In this document: positions 14,363 to 19,555 of the stretch, piece by piece
How positions within the stretch are numbered: the first letter of the stretch is position 1
How the letters are laid out: the number at the start of each line of letters is the position of its first letter
Source: Blastococcus sp.
GTDB lineage: Bacteria > Actinomycetota > Actinomycetes > Mycobacteriales > Geodermatophilaceae
NCBI GenBank assembly: GCA_025963345.1
Contig: JAOPUS010000024.1
Location: 1-19,555, forward strand
Length of the DNA stretch: 19,555 nt
Direction: 5' to 3'
Position numbers and translations under genes: made by a program
Notes under the pieces: model-generated
The model's database searches: none
Told to the model about the DNA's origin: nothing
The model's input: the letters and a program-made list of their open reading frames with translations, nothing else

Positions 14363-14388
14363 CATACTGGTTCTGGGAATCATTGTCA
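14363..14388 (+). promoter_or_regulatory. Zinc-operon promoter with Zur-box-like palindrome
   Basis: TGGGAATCATTGTCA (14374-14388) closely follows the actinobacterial Zur-box pattern TGAnAATnATTnTCA, a palindrome around a central C. It lies between a -10-like CATACT (14363-14368) and the Shine-Dalgarno (14394-14399), where a bound repressor would block transcription. It precedes a zinc-type ABC operon, which is the expected target. Confidence 0.7.
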
Positions 14389-14409
14389 GTAACGAGGAGT
14401 GTCGCCGTC

Positions 14410-15348
14410 ATGCCCCGCGCCCGCCCCACCGCCGTCCGGACGGCGGCCCTCGCGCTGATCACCCTCGGGCTCGCCGCCTGCACCGGCGGCTCCGGCGACG
14501 GCTCGACCGTCGCCACCGGCGATCCCGCCGCCTGCCCCGCTGACGTCCTCGACGTCGTCGTGTCGGTCGGCCAGTGGGGCGACATCACCCGCACGCTGGG
14601 CGGCGACTGCGCGACGGTGACGACGATCGTCGCCTCGGGCGCGGTCGACCCGCACGACTTCGATCCGGGTACCGCCGACCTGGCCGCGTTCTCCGGTGCC
14701 GACCTGGTCGTGCTCAACGGCGCCGGGTACGACACCTGGGCCGCCGACGCCGTGGCCACCCTCGACCCGGAGCCCGCGCTGGTGAACGCCGCCGACATCG
14801 CCCGCGTCGAGGAGGGGGCCGACCCGCACCTCTGGTACGACCCGGCGACGGTGCAGGCGACCGCGGCGGCGATCACCGACGAGCTGACGGCCCTCTCCCC
14901 CGACGCCGCCGACTACTTCGCCGGGCAGGCCACCGCGTGGCAGGAGGAGCTCGCGCCCTACCTCGCGGCGGTCGACTCCCTCCGCGGCACCGCCGCCGGG
15001 CGCACCTACGCCGGGACCGAGCCCGTGTTCGACCGGATGGCCGCGGCGATCGGGCTCACCGACGTCAGCCCGGAGGGATACCGCCGCGCCTCGAGCAACC
15101 ACAGCGACCCGGCCCCCGGCGACCTGGTGGCGTTCGAGGCCGCGCTCGCGAACGGCATGGCCGACGTCCTGATCTACAACACGCAGACCAGCGGCAGCGT
15201 GCCGGAGCAGCTGCGCGCGGCCGCCGACGGGGCCGGGGTACCGGTGGTCGAGGTCTCGGAATCGCCGGCCGACGCGAGCGGTTCCTTCGTCGCGTGGCAG
15301 CTCGCCCAGCTCTCGGAGCTCTCCGACGCCCTCGCCGGGACCCCGTGA
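14410..15348 (+). CDS. znuA: Zinc/manganese ABC transporter substrate-binding lipoprotein
   Basis: A 312-residue cluster A-I (ZnuA/TroA family) binding protein. The N-terminus is a lipoprotein signal peptide with lipobox LAAC and lipidated Cys24. Candidate metal ligands are His82 (DPHDFDP), His140 (DPHLWYDP) and His231 (SSNHSDP), plus an acidic residue near the C-terminus (Glu282 is one candidate). The long His-rich loop of many ZnuA proteins is absent. The ATG follows GAGGAG at 14394-14399 with 10 nt spacing. The stop overlaps the ATPase start (GTGA), so the three transporter genes form a tightly coupled operon. Zinc is preferred over manganese because of the upstream Zur-like site; the protein sequence alone does not decide it. 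Confidence 0.9.
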   Translation: MPRARPTAVRTAALALITLGLAACTGGSGDGSTVATGDPAACPADVLDVVVSVGQWGDITRTLGGDCATVTTIVASGAVDPHDFDPGTADLAAFSGADLVVLNGAGYDTWAADAVATLDPEPALVNAADIARVEEGADPHLWYDPATVQATAAAITDELTALSPDAADYFAGQATAWQEELAPYLAAVDSLRGTAAGRTYAGTEPVFDRMAAAIGLTDVSPEGYRRASSNHSDPAPGDLVAFEAALANGMADVLIYNTQTSGSVPEQLRAAADGAGVPVVEVSESPADASGSFVAWQLAQLSELSDALAGTP

Positions 15349-16175
15349 CGGGGCTCCCCGCCGGGGCGGCGACCGGTACCGCCGATCCGGCCGAACGCCC
15401 GGCCGCCCTGGAGTTGGAGGACGTCAGCGTCGTCCGCGGCGGACGGACGGTCTGGTCGGACGGCACGTTCAGCGTCCGCGCGGGAGCCGTCGTCGGCGTG
15501 ATCGGCCCCAACGGCGCCGGTAAGACGACGCTGTTCCAGCTCGCACTCGGCCTGCTCCCGGCGGCCGGCGGCCGCGTGGAGGTGCTGGGCGCCCCGCCCC
15601 GTCGCGGCAACCGGCGGATCGGCTACGTCCCGCAGAACTACACCGCTGCCCTGGGGGACGCGATCCGGTGCCGCGACCTCGTCACCCTCGGGCTCACCGG
15701 CGGCCGCTTCGGCCTGCGCCGCACCTCGGCGGCCGAACGCGCCCGGGTGGACGACGCGCTGCGCCGGGTGGGCGCCTACGACTACGCCGAGCGCCGCATG
15801 TCGGAGCTCTCCGGCGGGCAGCAGCAGCGGGTCGCCATCGCCCAGGCCATCGTCGACGACGCCCACCTGCTGCTGCTCGACGAGCCGCTGGCCAACCTGG
15901 ACCTGCGCAACCAGCAGGAGATCGTCCGGCTGCTCGGCGACCTGCACCGCGAGCGCGACGTCACGATCATGGTGGTGGCGCACGACCTGAACCCCCTGCT
16001 GCCGGTGCTGACCGAGGCGATCTACCTGCTCGACGGGCACCCGCACCACGACCCGATCACCGACGTCGTGCAGGAGGAGCTCCTCACCCACCTCTACGGC
16101 ACGCCGGTGGGCGTCGTCCGCACCGCGCAGGGTGACCTGTTCACCCGGGCCGCGTGGCGGGACCCCCAGCGATGA
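15345..16175 (+). CDS. znuC: Zinc/manganese ABC transporter ATP-binding protein
   Basis: A 276-residue ABC ATPase. Walker A GPNGAGKTT (54-62), Q-loop Gln97 in GYVPQNYT, signature LSGGQQQR (155-162), Walker B LLLLDEP (175-181), D-loop ANLD, switch His213 (VAHDLN). A His-containing segment GHPHHDP (231-237) lies after the H-loop. GTG 15345 overlaps the binding-protein stop; the 20 or so residues before LELEDVSV are Ala/Gly/Pro-rich and could be shorter in reality if a later start is used, but no better Shine-Dalgarno is visible. The stop overlaps the permease ATG (ATGA). It energises metal uptake. Confidence 0.92.
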   Translation: MTGLPAGAATGTADPAERPAALELEDVSVVRGGRTVWSDGTFSVRAGAVVGVIGPNGAGKTTLFQLALGLLPAAGGRVEVLGAPPRRGNRRIGYVPQNYTAALGDAIRCRDLVTLGLTGGRFGLRRTSAAERARVDDALRRVGAYDYAERRMSELSGGQQQRVAIAQAIVDDAHLLLLDEPLANLDLRNQQEIVRLLGDLHRERDVTIMVVAHDLNPLLPVLTEAIYLLDGHPHHDPITDVVQEELLTHLYGTPVGVVRTAQGDLFTRAAWRDPQR

Positions 16176-17050
16176 GCGCGCTCGCCGATGTCCAGTTCCA
16201 GTCCAACTGGGTGGAGGTGCTGCGCAGCCCGTTCATGCAGCACGCGCTGATCGGCGGCTCGCTGGTCGCCGTGGCCGCCGGGCTGCTCGGCTACTTCGTC
16301 ATCACCCGGCAGAACGCCTTCGCCGCGCACGCGCTCGCCCACATCGGCTTCCCCGGCGCCACCGGCGCGATCCTGATCGGTGCACCGGTCACCCTGGGGC
16401 TCGCCGTCTTCTGCGTCGGGGGCGGGCTGCTGATCGGCCTGTTCGGCCGGCGGGTGGCCGACCGGGAGATGGCCACCGGCACGATCCTCGCCCTGGCCAC
16501 CGCGCTCGGCGTCCTGTTCGCCTCGCTCGCCAGCGCGAACGCCAGCACCACGACGTCGGTGCTGTTCGGGAACCTGCTGGCGATCTCCGACGACCAGCTG
16601 GTTGTCTACGGCGCGTTCACCGTCGCCGTGGTCGGCACGCTCGCCGTCCTGGCCCGCCCGCTGGTGTTCGCCTCGGTCGACCCCGCCGTCGCCGAGGCCC
16701 GCGGGGTACCGGTGCGGGCGCTCGGGCTCGCCTTCGTCGTCCTTCTGGCCCTGACGATCACGATGGCCGTCCAGGTGGTCGGCACCCTGCTGCTCTTCGC
16801 TCTCGTGGTGACGCCGGCGGCGACCGCCCTGCGGATCACGGCCCGGCCGGCCCGGGTGGCACTGATCGCCGTGGCGCTCGCGCTGGGTGCGGTGTGGGGC
16901 GGCCTGGTGCTGTCGGCGATGGTGGACCTGCCGCCGAGCTTCTTCATCGTGTCACTGGCCGTGTTCGCCTGGGTCGTCGTCCTCGCAGTGGTCGGACGTC
17001 GGCGGCGGCGGCCCGCGGAACTCCTGCTGGACAACCACCACCCCCACTGA
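16172..17050 (+). CDS. znuB: Zinc/manganese ABC transporter permease (ABC-3 family)
   Basis: A 292-residue integral membrane protein with roughly eight hydrophobic segments, starting QHALIGGSLVAVAAGLLGYF and ending in a helix near VFAWVVVLAVV. ABC-3 family features include the periplasm-to-membrane motif RQNAFAAHALAHIGFPGATGA (close to the usual R-x-x-FxxHAL-H-x-x-xPG-) and a late GTLLLFALVVTPAATA helix. A short His-rich tail DNHHPH closes it. ATG 16172 overlaps the ATPase stop; an upstream in-frame ATG at 16154 would run into the ATPase gene without a better ribosome site. It forms the channel of the importer encoded by the two preceding genes. Confidence 0.92.
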   Translation: MSALADVQFQSNWVEVLRSPFMQHALIGGSLVAVAAGLLGYFVITRQNAFAAHALAHIGFPGATGAILIGAPVTLGLAVFCVGGGLLIGLFGRRVADREMATGTILALATALGVLFASLASANASTTTSVLFGNLLAISDDQLVVYGAFTVAVVGTLAVLARPLVFASVDPAVAEARGVPVRALGLAFVVLLALTITMAVQVVGTLLLFALVVTPAATALRITARPARVALIAVALALGAVWGGLVLSAMVDLPPSFFIVSLAVFAWVVVLAVVGRRRRRPAELLLDNHHPH

Positions 17051-17107
17051 CCTGCGGTGACGTGATCGAGATCTCAGCCGATGCGTCCAGGATCACCGGT
17101 CCGAGGC

Positions 17108-17134
17108 GTTTCCCGATCGGCTCCCCGGGGGCAC
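17108..17134 (+). promoter_or_regulatory. Weak SigF/SigB-type promoter candidate
   Basis: GTTT (17108-17111), 17 nt, GGGCAC (17129-17134), one base from the GGGTAC of stress-sigma -10 boxes. Transcription would start near the small ORF at 17144. Suggestive only. Confidence 0.25.
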
Positions 17135-17143
17135 GCTGTGTAC

Positions 17144-17281
17144 ATGGCGGACATGCAGAACGAGATCCGAGTATCCGACGACTCCACCGAGGCGCAGACC
17201 GACGAGTCCCGCACCCCCGAGCAGGCGACCACCACCGTCGCCCGCATGCTGGCCAACCCCCGGCGGGTCCGCCGCAACTGA
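17144..17281 (+). CDS. Small hypothetical protein, 45 aa
   Basis: From ATG 17144 the frame encodes MADMQNEIRVSDD, a Thr/Glu/Ser-rich middle and a basic end TTVARMLANPRRVRRN. A second ATG at 17153 and a GTG at 17138 are alternatives; the GGGGG at 17127-17131 is a poor, distant Shine-Dalgarno. A small hairpin follows the stop. The acidic N-half/basic C-half design suggests a binding or structural peptide, but I recognise no family. The codon pattern (G/C third positions across the frame) agrees with coding. Confidence 0.45.
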   Translation: MADMQNEIRVSDDSTEAQTDESRTPEQATTTVARMLANPRRVRRN

Positions 17282-17301
17282 GCGGCCGGAGCGGGGGCCG
17301 C
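17282..17301 (+). terminator. Small hairpin after the 45-aa ORF
   Basis: GCGGCC (17282-17287), 8-nt loop, GGCCGC (17296-17301), immediately after the stop codon. Short stem, no T-tract. Confidence 0.3.
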
Positions 17302-17418
17302 GGGCGCGAGAGTCACTCTCCGTCGCCACAGTGGCCCCACCGCTCCCCGGCGTCCCGCACAGCCCGGGCGCCTCTCGTCACACAGAGCGACATTCTTCGG
17401 CGTGCCGCGAACTGATCC

Positions 17419-17445
17419 GTCACGGTGTGGTGCACCATCCCTGAC
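17419..17445 (+). promoter_or_regulatory. Candidate autoregulatory operator and -10 of the tetR gene
   Basis: A perfect 10-bp palindrome TGGTGCACCA (17428-17437) sits inside a longer imperfect inverted repeat with GTCA/TGAC ends (17419-17445). A -10-like CACCAT (17433-17438) lies 7 nt before the GTG at 17446. A repressor bound here would cover the -10, as in TetR autorepression. Confidence 0.45.
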
Positions 17446-18090
17446 GTGACCGCCGCCCTGTCCCTCGCCCCCGCCGACGACGCTCTCGCTGCCGCGGACG
17501 CCGGGGCCCCGGTTCGCCGTAGCCGTGCCGAGCGTCAGGCGATCGTGCTGGACACCGCCGAACGGCTCTTCGCCGGCCGCAGCTCGCGCAGTGTCGGCAT
17601 GGACGAGCTGGTCCGCGAGACGGGCCTCGGGAAGATGACGGTCTACCGGCTCTTCAAGAGCAAGGACGACCTCGTCGGGGCCTACCTCTCCCGCAAGGCC
17701 GCCACGGTGCTCGCGTTCATCGACGACGAGCTGGTCCGCCTCAAGGGCGACCCGCGCGCCGCCCTGCTGTCGGTGGTCGACGCCGTCGAGCGCGACGTCA
17801 CCCGCACCGGATTCCGCGGTTGCCCGTTCACCAACGTCAGCAGCGAGTACGACGACCCCCAGCACCCGGCCCGCAGTGCCGCGGCCGACTACAAGTTCGC
17901 GCTGCACATGCGGCTGGAGCGTCTTGCCGACGAGATCGTGCCCGGCGCCGGCGAGGACCTCGCTGCGCAGATCCACCTGATCATCGACGGCATGTACCTC
18001 TCCGGCGGCCTGCTCGGCCCCGACGGGCCCGCCTCGCACGGCCGCCAGCTCGCCGAGCGCCTGATCAACCTCTCCGCCGCCCGCGTCTGA
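17446..18090 (+). CDS. TetR/AcrR-family transcriptional regulator
   Basis: A 214-residue one-component regulator. After an Ala-rich N-terminal tail, the TetR_N helix-turn-helix spans about residues 26-75 (AERLFAGRSSRSVGMDELVRETGLGKMTVYRLFKSKDDLV, of which GLGKMTVYRLF is the recognition helix). The C-terminal ligand domain contains GFRGCPFTNVSSEYDDPQHPA, a pattern common in the YxaF/LmrA-like TetR group. GTG 17446 is chosen; an in-frame start at 17425 is possible but would lie inside the palindrome. There is no Shine-Dalgarno, which fits a leaderless message from CACCAT. No obvious efflux or enzyme target is adjacent, so the ligand and regulon are unknown. Confidence 0.88.
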   Translation: MTAALSLAPADDALAAADAGAPVRRSRAERQAIVLDTAERLFAGRSSRSVGMDELVRETGLGKMTVYRLFKSKDDLVGAYLSRKAATVLAFIDDELVRLKGDPRAALLSVVDAVERDVTRTGFRGCPFTNVSSEYDDPQHPARSAAADYKFALHMRLERLADEIVPGAGEDLAAQIHLIIDGMYLSGGLLGPDGPASHGRQLAERLINLSAARV

Positions 18091-18115
18091 TCGGGCGGGC
18101 TGTCCGCGCGGCCCG

Positions 18116-18121
18116 CACGAT
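18116..18121 (+). promoter_or_regulatory. -10-like element of a leaderless gene
   Basis: CACGAT ends 6 nt before the GTG at 18128, matching the leaderless spacing seen elsewhere in the window. No -35 or Shine-Dalgarno is visible. Confidence 0.3.
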
Positions 18122-18127
18122 GGGGCG

Positions 18128-18553
18128 GTGACGAACGACCGGACCCGGCCCGACCTCGACGACATCACCGTCGAGGGGCTCGGCACGCTCTCCGAGGCCC
18201 TCGAGACCATCGAGCAGGCCCGCGGCCTGCTGTACGGCTTCCATCAGCTGACCGGCAAGGCTGATCGCCTGCTCCAGGACGCCGTCGAGCAGTTGCGGAA
18301 GGCCGGGCACACCGCACTCGCCGACGACCTCGACCGTGACCTCGTCGGGCGCAACGTCATCGCCGACCGCTGGACGTTCCAGATCGTCGAGGACTTCGAC
18401 GCGAACTACTGGAGCGCCTTCCGGGACTTCGACGCGCGCGCCCGGGACGAACTGGCCGGCGGCGACCGGCACGTCCTGGAGGCGCGCATGAAGCAGGCCG
18501 AACGGACGAAGGGCCACCCCCGGCACGAGGCCGGCCCCGCCCTGGACGAGTGA
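18128..18553 (+). CDS. Conserved hypothetical actinobacterial protein, 141 aa
   Basis: A soluble, charged 141-residue protein with no signal or membrane segment. Residues about 18-75 form two or three predicted helices (LGTLSEALETIEQARGLLYG, then DRLLQDAVEQLRKAGHTALA), followed by a distinctive block VGRNVIADRWTFQIVEDFDANYW (about 73-95) and a Lys/Arg/Glu-rich C-terminus. I recall similar proteins annotated as hypothetical in many actinobacteria, with the RNVI-RWTFQIVE block conserved, but no function. It follows the TetR gene by 37 bp on the same strand, so co-expression is possible. The start is GTG 18128, supported by a leaderless -10. Confidence 0.75.
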   Translation: MTNDRTRPDLDDITVEGLGTLSEALETIEQARGLLYGFHQLTGKADRLLQDAVEQLRKAGHTALADDLDRDLVGRNVIADRWTFQIVEDFDANYWSAFRDFDARARDELAGGDRHVLEARMKQAERTKGHPRHEAGPALDE

Positions 18554-18707
18554 GGCAGCCGCTCCAGGATCAACAGCCACGCCAGCGGGGCCTCCTCCAC
18601 CGCGACACCCCGGGGGACCGGCTTCTCGTCGCTCGGAACAGCAACTTTCCTGATCCGGGTGCGGCGTGGTCCTGCGCGCACCCTCCCAGCGGCTCACACT
18701 CAACGCC
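18554..18707. other. Intergenic region between the hypothetical and lapA-like genes
   Basis: No supportable gene. A minus-strand open frame crosses it but has no plausible start or stop of its own. CACACT (18695-18700) lies 7 nt before the GTG at 18708 and may be a leaderless -10. Confidence 0.35.
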
Positions 18708-19103
18708 GTGACCACACCCGAACCGCGCCCCGCCGGAGTGCCCGGCACCGACCCCACCGTCGGTTTCCCCGGCGCCGGCCCGTCCGGCCCCGCCGGCACG
18801 ACCGCACCCTCTGCCGGCGGCCCACCGTCGGGTCCGGCGCAGACGGCTCCCGCACAGCAGCCCACCCGGCACACGGGGCGGACGATCGGCCGCACAGTGG
18901 CGCTCGCCCTGCTGGTCTTCGTGACGATCGTGCTGGTGCTGTTCGTCGTCTTCAACACCCAGACCGTGGACATCAGCCTGGTCTTCACCGACGTGAACGC
19001 GCCGCTGGTGCTCGCCCTTGTCATCGCGGCGATCCTCGGCGGGCTGGTCGCGATCCTGTTCAACGCGGTCATGACGGTGCGGGGACGGCGCAGGAACCGC
19101 TGA
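18708..19103 (+). CDS. LapA-domain (DUF1049) membrane protein
   Basis: A 131-residue protein with a Pro/Gly/Ala/Thr-rich disordered N-terminus of about 58 residues and two closely spaced transmembrane helices: TVALALLVFVTIVLVLFVVF (about 64-83) and LVLALVIAAILGGLVAILF (about 99-117), separated by FNTQTVDISLVFTDVNAP. The NTQTVDISLVF segment and the two-helix hairpin are the LapA/DUF1049 hallmark; E. coli LapA acts in lipopolysaccharide assembly, which cannot be the role in an LPS-free actinobacterium. A basic tail RGRRRNR closes it. GTG 18708 is chosen because the frame upstream has no ribosome site. Confidence 0.85.
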   Translation: MTTPEPRPAGVPGTDPTVGFPGAGPSGPAGTTAPSAGGPPSGPAQTAPAQQPTRHTGRTIGRTVALALLVFVTIVLVLFVVFNTQTVDISLVFTDVNAPLVLALVIAAILGGLVAILFNAVMTVRGRRRNR

Positions 19104-19112
19104 CGGACGTCC

Positions 19113-19149
19113 GGGGGTGCTGGCGCTCCAGGAGCGTCACAGCACCCCC
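19113..19149 (+). terminator. Hairpin terminator after the lapA-like gene
   Basis: GGGGGTGCTG (19113-19122) pairs with CAGCACCCCC (19140-19149); an inner CGCTC/GAGCG extends the stem. It lies 9 nt after the stop. Confidence 0.7.
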
Positions 19150-19226
19150 TGGGCGCGACCAACACCCCGCGAGCCCCGTCGCTGGCCGCGGAAATTGCCC
19201 GTCCGGGCGTGTCACCTGCGGTGCAC

Positions 19227-19272
19227 TTGCTCGTTGCTACCCGTGAGTAATACCGTTTGTTACTGGTGAGTA
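19227..19272 (+). promoter_or_regulatory. Promoter with two operator-like repeats upstream of the acyl-CoA dehydrogenase
   Basis: TTGCTC (19227-19232), 18 nt, TACCGT (19251-19256) form a plausible -35/-10. TACCCGTGAGTA (19238-19249) fills the spacer and TACTGGTGAGTA (19261-19272) covers the predicted start of transcription. The two agree at 10 of 12 positions, are each partly palindromic (TACT/AGTA ends), and are 23 bp apart, about two helical turns. This is the design of a TetR-type repressor controlling fatty-acid oxidation; the regulator is not identified. Confidence 0.55.
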
Positions 19273-19314
19273 GGAACCGCCGCCCACCGGCACGGAGCAC
19301 GGGAGCCCAGCGCT

Positions 19315-19555
19315 ATGACGCACTACACCGCCAACCTGCGGGACCTCGAGTTCAACCTCTTCGAGTTCCTGGACACCAAGGACCGCTTCGGTACCGGCCC
19401 GTTCGCCCAGATGGACGCCGAGTCCGCCCGCGGCGTGCTGACCGAGATCCGCCGGCTCGCGGAGGGCCCGATCGCCGCGTCGTTCACCGATGCCGACCGC
19501 AACCCGCCGGTCTTCGACCCGGAGACGCACTCGGTCACACTCCCCGAGTCGTTCA
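19315..19555 (+). CDS. Acyl-CoA dehydrogenase, FadE5-like (3' partial)
   Basis: The first 80 codons only; the gene runs off the right edge. The N-terminus MTHYTANLRDLEFNLFEFLD and the block RRLAEGPIAASFTDADRNPP, followed by VFDPETHSVTLPESF, are very like mycobacterial FadE5, the large (about 600-residue) acyl-CoA dehydrogenases with broad chain-length range. The FAD-binding and catalytic-Glu regions lie outside the window. ATG 19315 has GGGAG at 19301-19305 with 9 nt spacing. The leader carries paired operator-like repeats, so induction by fatty acids or acyl-CoA is likely. Confidence 0.88.
   Translation, partial: MTHYTANLRDLEFNLFEFLDTKDRFGTGPFAQMDAESARGVLTEIRRLAEGPIAASFTDADRNPPVFDPETHSVTLPESF

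Noticed and set aside
18406..18681. Minus-strand ORF crossing the 18554-18660 gap
   Set aside because: It overlaps the end of the hypothetical gene, has no start with a ribosome site and no similarity I recognise.

Overview
The window is very GC-rich with strongly G/C-biased third codon positions. It carries F420-dependent luciferase-like monooxygenase, DosR/DosS-like and FadE5-like genes, GTG starts, and several starts that look leaderless (a TAnnnT- or CAnnnT-like -10 box 6-7 nt before the start codon). Together these point to an actinobacterium. I would guess Geodermatophilaceae or a near relative, but that placement is an inference from protein resemblance and cannot be proved here.

Layout. 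(1) 1-1121: C-terminal part of a large surface protein, Gly/Pro/Thr-rich linker plus one IPT/TIG domain, closed by a strong hairpin. (2) 1416-1486: tRNA-Gly(CCC) with an intrinsic terminator. (3) 1956-4366: two overlapping CNNM/CBS membrane proteins of the CorC/hemolysin C type, followed by a CsbD stress protein and a hairpin shared with the convergent gene. (4) 4721-6772 (minus): membrane GGDEF-EAL protein with both catalytic motifs intact. (5) 7036-10004: a dormancy-type module made of a C-terminally atypical UspA protein, a DosS/DosT-like two-GAF histidine kinase and, converging on it, a DosR/DevR-like response regulator. (6) 10085-11893 (minus): type III polyketide synthase and an upstream UbiG-like methyltransferase. 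(7) 11983-14320: ribokinase, a 49-residue acidic peptide, and an F420-dependent oxidoreductase. (8) 14374-17050: zinc-type ABC importer (lipoprotein, ATPase, permease) behind a Zur-box-like palindrome. (9) 17144-19103: a small unknown protein, a TetR regulator with a palindrome over its start region, a conserved hypothetical protein and a LapA-type membrane protein. (10) 19315-end: start of a FadE5-like acyl-CoA dehydrogenase behind a promoter carrying two matched operator-like repeats.

Most genes are chromosomal housekeeping or stress functions; I see no mobile element, CRISPR array or phage. The most interesting material is regulatory: a DosR-box-like element centred exactly at -42.5 from the predicted leaderless start of the usp gene, next to a DosS/DosR-type pair; a perfect 9-bp inverted repeat in the same promoter; a Zur-like operator; paired operators at the acyl-CoA dehydrogenase gene; and a leaderless 12-codon ORF whose stop overlaps the start of the polyketide synthase.
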